Of a stretch of 40,410 bases of DNA, positions 1-6,823 are shown piece by piece. Source of the DNA: Bartonella sp. AU18XJBT (lineage in GTDB: Bacteria; Pseudomonadota; Alphaproteobacteria; Rhizobiales; Rhizobiaceae). The translations under genes were made by a program, and so were the position numbers. Where the stretch lies: contig NZ_JAQITE010000018.1 in the NCBI RefSeq assembly GCF_028618595.1, forward strand, positions 1 through 40,410, in the 5' to 3' direction. Under the pieces are notes generated by a model. That model was given only the letters and a program-made list of their open reading frames with translations. It was not told where the DNA came from and searched no databases. Each line of letters starts with the position of its first letter. The first letter of the stretch is position 1.

Positions 1-368
1 GTCGTTATAAAGAATATCTACTTCACGATCAGCCAATTGATAGCTTGCCATATAGTCATCTTCATTGATTTTCTCGGTTGACCAGCCTAGGCTTTTTAAA
101 AGTGCATGAGCACTTTCCATGGTGAGACGATCATCAGTGTCATCTGCTTCATCTACTTCTTCTGCCGCTTCAACAGAAGTTGTTTTAGAAGCAACAGATG
201 CTGTTTGCTGATCCAAGCTTAAAATCGGTGCATTTTTCGGAAAACCTGCTCGATAACCCCGTGCAAGAGTGAGGAGATTATCAATTCTATATTTTGAGAT
301 TTCTTCCACAAAACCTAAAGGATTTCCCTTTCTAAAATTCTCCTTATAAGATTTGAGCTTTTTGACAT
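1..368 (-). pseudogene. Unknown protein, N-terminal part, apparent frameshift, runs off the left edge
   Basis: Product not recognised. On the minus strand an ATG at 368-366 overlaps the stop of the upstream gene by one base, an arrangement typical of coupled genes. That frame reads MSKSSNL and stops after 17 codons. One extra A in the A5 run at 363-359 would join the ATG to a long open frame (MSKKLKSYKENF...) that continues to the window edge, so this is a frameshifted gene or a sequencing error. The open frame holds an acidic stretch (EAAEEVDEADDTDD) and then a segment (LLKSLGWSTEKI...ADREVDILYN) that resembles LKAMGW...KDRIINIMYN in the neighbouring gene. The two are therefore probably tandem paralogues. 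No known domain is visible. Without the frameshift, the first other start is a GTG about 20 codons downstream. Confidence 0.5.
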
Positions 369-922
369 TACCTCAAAATAAGTGCTATAAGGTGACATTC
401 TGCAAGGCAAGATTCACTATCCGTTGACAAAGCAGCATAATCATAGATGATTTGGCTGGTATTTTGCCTATCAGCCCACTCAAGAATATCCGCACAGATC
501 TCCCTCAGTTTGCCATCGTCCAATTCAGCACCAGACAACGTATAAACTTCTTCTGCCTCTTTGAGAGCTATATATTGAGGCATATTATAGAAAATCTCTC
601 TATGAGCCGTAGAAAAACTAAGTGTTGAAAGGGAAGCCTTAAATGCAACAATCGGCTCTTCTTCATCACTTTGAAGGTTATACATTATATTGATGATACG
701 GTCTTTGCTTATAAAATAAGCATTGCGCTCGTAGTTTTTATCACGATAAACTGTCCACCCCATCGCTTTTAATTGCTCAGCAATTTTATTAAAAACCGCT
801 AAAGCGTGTGGACTAAGACGCGCATCCGTGTCTTTTCGCTCCTTGAGTATTCTCAGATGCTTTTCAGCAAATTCAACAGCGTGCTTCACATAGTCTTCTA
901 ATTCTTCATCAAGATTTTGCAA
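368..922 (-). CDS. Unknown protein of about 184 aa, probably missing its native start
   Basis: Not recognised. A soluble, acidic protein of about 184 aa with no signal peptide or membrane segment. It begins with charged helical sequence (LDEELEDYVKHAVEFAEKH), has a central LKAMGW...IINIMYN segment also found in the next gene downstream, and ends ESCLAECHLIALILR. The only available start is TTG at 922-920. The open frame continues upstream for a few codons (VGTEPEH) to a stop, with no ATG or GTG. It runs directly into the end of the autotransporter remnant, which suggests the native N-terminus was lost at a recombination junction. The last base of its stop codon is the first base of the next gene's ATG. 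Whether it is expressed is unclear. Confidence 0.5.
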   Translation of the reverse strand: MQNLDEELEDYVKHAVEFAEKHLRILKERKDTDARLSPHALAVFNKIAEQLKAMGWTVYRDKNYERNAYFISKDRIINIMYNLQSDEEEPIVAFKASLSTLSFSTAHREIFYNMPQYIALKEAEEVYTLSGAELDDGKLREICADILEWADRQNTSQIIYDYAALSTDSESCLAECHLIALILR

Positions 923-924
923 AT

Positions 925-1414
925 GCTCAGGTTCTGTACCAACTCAATCCCGCCACTCTCAATTGTCGTATCCCTGCTAACACTTACTGCATCAATGTAG
1001 AGTTTTCCACCTTCTTGAACCGTATTATTGATGGAATAGCCTGCATCTTCAAATTTAAAGCTATTTATTTCAGAATATTCAGAGTCACGGTTCGTAATAT
1101 AGACAGTAGCACCATCACTTATTTATTGAATTTGTGACTACTTCAAAGAATAGGTTTTCTAATCCCTTCCTTTTCTCTTCTGAAGACTTCCTTCCTTCTA
1201 CTGTCTGTTTATTCTCTATCCTTTTTGATCCCCCCTTTTTTCTTTTAATCCCCTCATTTCCAATAACAACTTTCTTGTCTCTTCTAGATATTCACTGATA
1301 CTTACTGGTATGAATAACTTTTCTCTTGGTATCGCCCCCATCTGCACTCGCAATCTTGATAAAAAAACCACTGGTCATTAATGCATAAAAACTTAATTTA
1401 AATTTGCGTTGCAT
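925..1414 (-). pseudogene. Decayed autotransporter adhesin: signal peptide plus passenger fragment
   Basis: Remnant of a type V secretion (AIDA/pertactin-like) autotransporter. An ATG at 1414-1412 opens a 40-codon frame with a good Sec signal peptide: basic MQRKFKL, a hydrophobic stretch through LMTSGFFIKI, and an ASA-DG cleavage site. It stops at TGA 1294-1292. Reading through, the frame is very Lys/Glu-rich until a second stop at 1117-1115. A one-base shift restores passenger-type sequence, VQEGGKLYIDAVSVSRDTTIESGGIELV, split here as VQEGGKLYIDAV and TTIESGGIELV. This matches the GG-rich beta-helix repeats of Bartonella autotransporters. Homology ends around 930, where the unknown gene begins. 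No beta-barrel translocator remains, so no functional adhesin can be made. Confidence 0.7.
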
Positions 1415-1984
1415 TATTCGCACTCCATAATTTCAAATTTAAATTTCCCCATTTAGAAAAAAGTGCATAGATCAAAACAACATAATGTAATTGCTCAACC
1501 TCATATCTTTTAAGATAACAAAGCATTCGATGGATTAAGCTCTGACAGATCAGATATACACCATGTGTTTTAAAATGCATACGCAACTAAAAGATTTAAT
1601 TTTCTTTAGATACGCTTTAAAAGTGTTATAATTACATCCATGAAAAATTTTTTAATCTTTTGAGACACTAAACACTGATCTGCGAATAAGGTTGATTCTT
1701 TAATGGATAAAAATGGCATCAAGCTTTAAAGGAAACAGCAATGTGAATGAGAACTGCATTTATGTCCACCTATTGCCATATTCTACAGCATTTAAAGCAG
1801 TGTCTTTATTTTATTCAATTTGGATAATATATAGAATACTTCTTCATACTCATCATCCATAATCTTTGTTCTAATATATAACGAAGTGTCATAATATTGA
1901 CTCGACACTGATTTGAAATTTCTATAGTTATAGTCAGTTAACTCGTCATTTGATTTGTCATATACTGAAAGGGACATTCTATTC
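1415..1984. other. Gene-poor AT-rich stretch upstream of the MFS gene
   Basis: About 570 bases with no convincing gene. It contains the upstream region of the autotransporter remnant and a TATAAT box near 1630 on the plus strand without a clear -35 partner. A minus-strand open frame of 75 codons (2019-1792, MLVAFISEF...) overlaps the start of the MFS gene. Its composition is not absurd for a protein, but it has no recognised motif and I do not call it. Confidence 0.4.
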
Positions 1985-3274
1985 ATGTCTATAAACTCAG
2001 AAATGAAAGCTACAAGCAACAGAAACTCCCCTCGTCGGATCTTATTTGCAAGCCTTATTGGCCCAACAATTGAATTCTTTGATTTCTATGTCTTTGCCAC
2101 TGCCGCAGCGCTCATATTTCCTCATGTGTTTTTTCCAACACAAAATGATCAGGTTGCCATTTTACAATCTTTCCTGATCTTTGGAGCAGCCTTTTTTGCC
2201 CGGCCCTTTGGATCAATTGTTTTTGGACATTTTGGAGATAAAATTGGAAGAAAAGCAACACTTATCGCTTCTCTTCTCACAATGGGTCTTTCAACAGTCA
2301 TTATTGGTTTTCTTCCTACTTATGAAACCGCTGGGTGGTTTGCCCCTTTTCTCTTAACCTTGTGCCGTATTGGACAGGGAATGGGATTAGGAGGAGAATG
2401 GGGAGGAGCTGTTTTGCTCGCAACAGAAAATGCCCCTCCAGAAAAGCGCGGCTGGTATGCGATGTTCCCCCAATTGGGCGTTCCAATCGGTTTATTTTTA
2501 TCTATTGCCGTTTATTTAGGTCTGTTGCATTTCCTTGATCATGAGGAACTTTTAGCTTGGGGATGGCGCATTCCTTTTATTGCTTCAGTTGTTTTTATGA
2601 TTATAGGATTATGGGTCCGTCTTTCAATCAATGAAACTGTTCAATTCAAAAAAACTCTTGAAAGTAAAGAACGTGTCAAGGTTCCTATCGTTGATGTCTT
2701 TTTAAAATGTCCACGAATCCTATTTCTTGGAATATTTTCTGGTATGGCAACGTTTGTTTTATTTTACTTGGTCACTGCATATTTGTTAAGCTACTCAACA
2801 AACCATCTGCAATTGCCATTTTATCAAGCTCTTCAAGTCGAAATTGTTGGTGCTGTTTTTTGTGGAATTTTTACTGTCATCACTGGAAGACTCGCTGATC
2901 GTATTAGACGCAGAACTTTGATGATTTGGATTACAATCATCACCGGTATCTATTCTTTTGCAATTCCTTATTTCTTAAGTTCTGGAATTACAGGAGTCCT
3001 TGCAATGTCTGTTATCGGTTTGTCTATCATGGGGATGATATACAGTCCTCTTGGTGCTGTTTTGGCTTCACCATATCCAACAGCCATTCGATATACTGGT
3101 TCTTCTATTACTTTCAACTTATCAGGTATCGTAGGAGCCTCTCTTGCGCCTTATATTGCAGAATATCTGGTACAACATTTTGACACATCTTATATCGGCT
3201 ATTATTTGCTTTTTGCTTCTTTCATTTCACTGATTTGCTTCGTCGGATTTACAGATGATGAAATATCCAACTAA
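1985..3274 (+). CDS. MFS transporter, metabolite:H+ symporter (MHS) type
   Basis: Inner-membrane secondary transporter of 429 aa, related to the ProP/ShiA/YhjE group that co-transports small organic solutes with protons. Visible features are IEFFDFYVFATAAALIFP in TM1, FFARPFGSIVFGHFGDKIGRK (the GHFGDKIGRK loop 2-3 signature), RIGQGMGLGGEWGGAVLLATE in TM4, and a repeated GRLADRIRRR loop between TM8 and TM9. About 12 membrane segments fill the length usual for the family. I chose ATG 1985, which has GAAAGGGAC about 10 bases upstream; an in-frame TTG at 1955 is possible but lacks a ribosome site. The substrate cannot be told from sequence. The gene converges with the small membrane protein gene, with stop codons overlapping. 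Confidence 0.87.
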   Translation: MSINSEMKATSNRNSPRRILFASLIGPTIEFFDFYVFATAAALIFPHVFFPTQNDQVAILQSFLIFGAAFFARPFGSIVFGHFGDKIGRKATLIASLLTMGLSTVIIGFLPTYETAGWFAPFLLTLCRIGQGMGLGGEWGGAVLLATENAPPEKRGWYAMFPQLGVPIGLFLSIAVYLGLLHFLDHEELLAWGWRIPFIASVVFMIIGLWVRLSINETVQFKKTLESKERVKVPIVDVFLKCPRILFLGIFSGMATFVLFYLVTAYLLSYSTNHLQLPFYQALQVEIVGAVFCGIFTVITGRLADRIRRRTLMIWITIITGIYSFAIPYFLSSGITGVLAMSVIGLSIMGMIYSPLGAVLASPYPTAIRYTGSSITFNLSGIVGASLAPYIAEYLVQHFDTSYIGYYLLFASFISLICFVGFTDDEISN

Positions 3275-3531
3275 AATATAATGAAGCATAAAATAAGTAC
3301 TGGCAGCAAAAATGCTGCCAGTTTCATTTTTAAAGACATAGGTTGCGGTATTTTCCACCACAATATTCCTGCAAACAAAGCACTCAAAAAGAAAAATAAA
3401 AAATCTGCAATATTGCTTATATAAGCAACAGTAAACATTCCTGATAGGATATGTGTTGTTCCCAACCACGAAACGCAAAAAAAAGCCAATATCACAGCCC
3501 ATAAAACAAGCAAAATTCGATCAATTATCAT
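3271..3531 (-). CDS. Small integral membrane protein, 86 aa
   Basis: Not assigned to a named family. Almost the whole 86 residues are hydrophobic, giving about three membrane segments: IIDRILLVLWAVILAFFCVSW, a central ISNIADFLFFFLSALFAGILWW, and a C-terminal LAAFLLPVLILCFIIF. Its start overlaps the end of the upstream 65-aa gene by 11 bases, and that gene overlaps holC, so all three should be one transcript. Its last four bases overlap the stop of the MFS gene. The MFS gene's terminator hairpin (3299-3322) lies inside its coding sequence, which makes the C-terminal residues somewhat less certain. Confidence 0.6.
   Translation of the reverse strand: MIIDRILLVLWAVILAFFCVSWLGTTHILSGMFTVAYISNIADFLFFFLSALFAGILWWKIPQPMSLKMKLAAFLLPVLILCFIIF
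3299..3327 (+). terminator. Rho-independent terminator of the MFS gene
   Basis: Perfect 10-base-pair inverted repeat, ACTGGCAGCA / TGCTGCCAGT, with an AAAA loop at 3309-3312 and a T-rich tail (TTCATTTTT). It begins 25 bases after the MFS stop. It lies within the 3' coding part of the convergent small membrane protein gene. Confidence 0.85.
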
Positions 3532-3718
3532 GATACCGTTTCATTTTTTTAATTGTAGGCCATATCTTTAATATGCCTAAAAGAGAAATCACAATAAAAA
3601 CCCAACGCCCTCCCCCTGAGCCTTCCGTAATAAAAAGTGCTGGATTTACTATTCCCAGCAATCCTATAAAAATCAGAACAAGAGAGATGAGACGCATTAA
3701 ACTTGTTTTTCCCAACAA
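3521..3718 (-). CDS. Small membrane protein, 65 aa
   Basis: Not a family I can name. After a short basic start (MLGKTSLMR) come two hydrophobic segments, LISLVLIFIGLLGIVNPALFI and WVFIVISLLGILKIW, joined by a glycine-rich GSGGGR turn, and then a basic tail (KKMKRYHDN). This suggests a two-helix hairpin in the inner membrane. It starts 22 bases inside the end of holC and overlaps the next small membrane gene by 11 bases, so translational coupling is likely. The tight packing in a conserved cluster is the main reason to accept it as real. Confidence 0.62.
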   Translation of the reverse strand: MLGKTSLMRLISLVLIFIGLLGIVNPALFITEGSGGGRWVFIVISLLGILKIWPTIKKMKRYHDN

Positions 3719-4143
3719 CGATCTTCAGTCTGTTGCCAATACGTTAAATTATGATTTTCCATTTTATATTTCTTCCACTGTGCACGAACGAGATTCAACT
3801 GCTCTGCACTGCTACCATCAAATATCACGACAAGCCGTTGGTAAGCATCAATATCCGAACAAACAGCTCCCTCTATGAGAAAACGAATCTTTGAATCATT
3901 CGGATTTTCTTGTCCTGTCGTAAGAAATACAGGCTGAAAGTTTGAATATTGATCACACTCAGTTCCATGTCCAATAAATGATTCATCCGCATAAACCCAT
4001 AAATGCATATCCAAAGAATCGCGTTGTTCTTCACTTACACATTGTATTGTTACCTTACCAAAACGAGCCAATGCACGCTCTACAAGTGTCGGCAAAATGT
4101 CCTTCAGCGTTGACTGCGTTAAATGATAGAATAAAATATCCAA
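3697..4143 (-). CDS. holC: DNA polymerase III subunit chi
   Basis: Chi subunit of the polymerase III clamp loader, which with psi links the replisome to SSB on lagging-strand DNA. The 148-aa protein opens with DILFYHLTQSTLKDILPTLVERAL, split here as DILFYHLTQS and LPTLVERAL, which matches the conserved HolC N-terminus. It continues with DMHLWVYADESFIGHGTE and an RLVVIFDGSS strand near the C-terminal third, both usual for the family. The start appears to be TTG at 4143-4141: an in-frame stop lies just upstream, no ATG is available, and the family N-terminus begins here. In related genomes holC commonly follows pepA; no pepA is present in this window. Two small membrane genes overlap downstream. 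Confidence 0.88.
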   Translation of the reverse strand: MDILFYHLTQSTLKDILPTLVERALARFGKVTIQCVSEEQRDSLDMHLWVYADESFIGHGTECDQYSNFQPVFLTTGQENPNDSKIRFLIEGAVCSDIDAYQRLVVIFDGSSAEQLNLVRAQWKKYKMENHNLTYWQQTEDRCWEKQV

Positions 4144-4544
4144 CCTCTTAAGCCTTCATCATTCTTTATAAAAAAGCTAACATCTTTTTAGAAAAACTTC
4201 TATATCCCTAATACAAAGGAAATGGTTCAAGATATAAACTATCTTTTGACTGAGATGCATCACCTTTTTGCACGTGTCTTTAAAAGACAAAAATTTTTAT
4301 TTTCAACGTTAATAAAAAAAATTAAGTTATTTTCTAGATTTTTCTAGATTCTTTGTAGACTATAGTTGAAAATAAAATATAATGTGCGGAAAATTTAAAG
4401 AGGACCTCATAGAAAATTTTATATTATTTATTTGGTAAAATATCCGATTCATGAAAGGATATTTTTTCAAACTTTATTACATTTTAACCGAAAGCAGTAA
4501 AAATATTTGCTATCGAATTAAAAACTGAGGATTTTCCCCAATTT
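4144..4544. other. Divergent holC/lptF intergenic region
   Basis: About 400 bases with no gene. It should carry the promoters for holC (leftward) and lptF (rightward). Seen here are a doubled TTTTCTAGAT at about 4331-4350, a TATAAT box near 4376-4381 pointing right, and a hairpin with T-run at 4437-4467, annotated separately. Confidence 0.5.
4437..4467 (+). terminator. Hairpin with T-run upstream of lptF (attenuator or end of a short RNA)
   Basis: Perfect 9-base-pair inverted repeat AAAATATCC / GGATATTTT, with an 11-base loop at 4446-4456 and followed by TTTTTTC in the plus direction. It is shaped like a Rho-independent terminator but follows no plus-strand gene. It lies 78 bases before lptF and about 55 bases after a TATAAT box, so it could be an attenuator for lptF or the 3' end of a short RNA. 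The stem is AT-rich, which lowers confidence. Confidence 0.5.
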
Positions 4545-5735
4545 ATGCGTATTATTGAGTTCTACATCCTGAAACGTGTCCTTGTTTTGTTTAGTTCTGT
4601 CATGATTGCAGCAGTAGGCGTTAGTTGGACTATACAAATTCTCGCACGGATAAACTTTCTCACAACAAGTAAACAAACACTCCTCACAGTCTTACAATTT
4701 TCACTCTCATTGGTTCCTTCTGTTATTTTTCTTGTCATTCCATTTGCATTAGTGATCGCAGTTACAACCATCCTCTCAGCAATGCATCAAGACTCAGAAC
4801 TTGCTGTCATAAATGCCTCTGGTTTTCCTAAAAGTACTGTTTGGAAACCTATCCTTCTTCTTGCTATTGTTGCATCCTGTATCTCCTTTTCTATAGCTAA
4901 TTTTGTTGTTCCTCAAGCGCGTCTTCATATGCGACAAATGTTAGCAAGCGCTCATTTTGATCTCATTAATCTATTCATTAGTGAAGGCAGCTTCCAAAAA
5001 CTCGCCAATAACCTTTACATAGAAATTGGCGAACGAAATCCAAATGGAACACTTGAACGCCTTTTCATTGCCGACCAGCGTGATCCTAAGACTGATCTTT
5101 TTTATTATGCAACAGATGCATCCATTGTGAGCAATAAAAACGGCAGTTTTCTGGTTCTCAATAACGGTGAAATAGAAAGAGTCAACCATCAAAATAACAG
5201 TGTTTCAATCGTTCAATTTAGCTCATATACTTTTAGCCTAGGGGAGTTTCTCCCCAGTGATAAAGCACCCACTCTTTATCCAAAAGATCGGTCTCTTTCT
5301 TATTTACAAAACCCTGATCCAAAAGATCCCTACTATCAACGAAAACCACTCCAATATAAAGCTGAGTTTCACCGCAGATTAACGCAATGGCTCTACCCTA
5401 TTGTTTTTTCACTTATTGCATTAGCAACGGCAGGGGATGTACGCTCCTATCGACAAGCTCGTCATTCCGCAAATCTCTCGGCAATTGCCCTTTCCTTTCT
5501 GGTGTATTGGATAGGATATTTTTTCGCAGAAAAAGCAAAGAACGATCTTGCATACGTTCCTCTCCTTTATATTATGCCCATAGGAACAAGTGCATTTGTC
5601 TTTTTTATGCTTTTAACGAATCATAAAATTGGGCTTCCCACAAAAGTTAATGAGATACTTCAAATCGCTTTTCAAAAAGTGATGAACAAATTTGAACATC
5701 GAAAATCTCAAGATCCCTCGGATGAAATATCATGA
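4545..5735 (+). CDS. lptF: LPS export ABC permease LptF
   Basis: Inner-membrane permease of the LptB2FG machine that extracts lipopolysaccharide from the inner membrane and feeds it to the periplasmic Lpt bridge. The 396 aa show the YjgP/YjgQ pattern: membrane helices at the N-terminus (FYILKRVLVLFSSVMIAAVG; further segments to about residue 130), a long soluble periplasmic beta-jellyroll (about 140-280, containing LFIADQRDPKTDLFYYATDA), and three C-terminal helices. The start has IIEFYILKR, close to the IIxRYLxRE opening usual in the family. Its last four bases (ATGA) overlap the start of lptG, so the two partner permeases are translationally coupled. An SD-like GAGG lies 14 bases upstream of the start. 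Confidence 0.92.
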   Translation: MRIIEFYILKRVLVLFSSVMIAAVGVSWTIQILARINFLTTSKQTLLTVLQFSLSLVPSVIFLVIPFALVIAVTTILSAMHQDSELAVINASGFPKSTVWKPILLLAIVASCISFSIANFVVPQARLHMRQMLASAHFDLINLFISEGSFQKLANNLYIEIGERNPNGTLERLFIADQRDPKTDLFYYATDASIVSNKNGSFLVLNNGEIERVNHQNNSVSIVQFSSYTFSLGEFLPSDKAPTLYPKDRSLSYLQNPDPKDPYYQRKPLQYKAEFHRRLTQWLYPIVFSLIALATAGDVRSYRQARHSANLSAIALSFLVYWIGYFFAEKAKNDLAYVPLLYIMPIGTSAFVFFMLLTNHKIGLPTKVNEILQIAFQKVMNKFEHRKSQDPSDEIS

Positions 5736-6823
5736 TTGGGTGGACACTTGGACGATATTTTTTTATACGTTATCTTAAGATAACTTGTTATTTCTGGGGA
5801 AGCATTTTTGTTCTTGCTCTTTTAATTGATTTCACAGAGAATTCCGGTAGGCTATCTTCCCTTCCGCATTATACAGCAAAAGATGCGTTTTTCCTCTCTG
5901 TTTTACGCATCCCTTTTATCATGCAACAACTTATCCCTTTCATTGCACTCTTTTCTGCAATGGCAACACTTATCTCGCTCAACAAAAAACTTGAACTTGT
6001 AGTGACTCGTTCAATCGGTGTTTCTGCATGGCAATTTCTTATGCCAGCTTGTTTTGGGGCTTTTCTTTTGGGATTATTTTCAATTCTTCTCATTAATCCA
6101 CTTGCTGCATGGGGATTTTCTCAAGCAGAAAAAAAGATGACTGAGTGGCGCAATAACAATGTACTAACACCTCTTCATGATACAGGTATCCACTGGTTAA
6201 CACAGCGTACAAATTTAGGCAGAACAACCATTGGTGCCAAATCTATCACCGATCAAGGACTTTCTCTTCTCGATGCAACCTTTGTACAATACAATGACAA
6301 CGCAACCGTCAAAAATTGGATTAACGCTCCAAAAGCAACCTTGACTAACGGATATTGGCTATTAACAAATGGAACAATCTATAAAATAGGGCACCCTCCT
6401 GAAAAGTTTACCGTGTTGCAAATAAAAACCAATCTAAAACCTGAATTTTTAACAGAACGTTTAGTGAATCCCGCGACTATTCCATTTTACCAATTGCCCA
6501 AAAAAATTATGATTGCACGTTCATTTGGCTATTCTGCTAATAATTTTGATATGTATTTCCAATCTTTGATTGCATTACCAGCATTGCTTGTGGCAATGAC
6601 CCTCATTGCAGCAACTGTATCTTTAAATTTTACACGTTTTGGGCAATCTAGAATGTTGATTCTTGGTGGCGTAATAGCTGGGTTTATGCTTTATGTTATT
6701 TCCGTACTTGTTCAAGCTTTTGGTAATGCTGGATATATTCCACCAATTATTGCAGCTTGGACTCCCGTTGTTATTGCGTTATTCTTAGGAATCTCTTTTT
6801 TACTTCATAAAGAGGATGGCTAA
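5732..6823 (+). CDS. lptG: LPS export ABC permease LptG
   Basis: Second permease of the LptB2FG LPS transporter, partner of LptF. The 363-aa protein begins GWTLGRYFFIRYLK followed by TM1 (FWGSIFVLALLIDF). It then has TM2 and TM3 around residues 60-130, a periplasmic jellyroll domain (about 135-265), and C-terminal helices (ALPALLVAMTLIAATVSLNF; ILGGVIAGFMLYVISVLVQAFG). ELVVTRSIGVSAW at about residues 88-100 is the cytoplasmic coupling helix region that contacts LptB in the family. The ATG is inside the lptF stop (ATGA), and lptD follows the stop directly with a GTG, so all three are co-translated. Confidence 0.92.
   Translation: MIGWTLGRYFFIRYLKITCYFWGSIFVLALLIDFTENSGRLSSLPHYTAKDAFFLSVLRIPFIMQQLIPFIALFSAMATLISLNKKLELVVTRSIGVSAWQFLMPACFGAFLLGLFSILLINPLAAWGFSQAEKKMTEWRNNNVLTPLHDTGIHWLTQRTNLGRTTIGAKSITDQGLSLLDATFVQYNDNATVKNWINAPKATLTNGYWLLTNGTIYKIGHPPEKFTVLQIKTNLKPEFLTERLVNPATIPFYQLPKKIMIARSFGYSANNFDMYFQSLIALPALLVAMTLIAATVSLNFTRFGQSRMLILGGVIAGFMLYVISVLVQAFGNAGYIPPIIAAWTPVVIALFLGISFLLHKEDG

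Noticed and set aside
1398-1586. Minus-strand 62-codon open frame overlapping the autotransporter start
   Set aside because: It lies in the upstream region of the autotransporter remnant in another frame and shows no protein features.
1792-2019. Minus-strand open frame of 75 codons opposite the MFS gene start
   Set aside because: It overlaps the start and ribosome site of a clear gene, and has no ribosome site or known motif. Its composition is protein-like, so it may be a relic, but I cannot support it.
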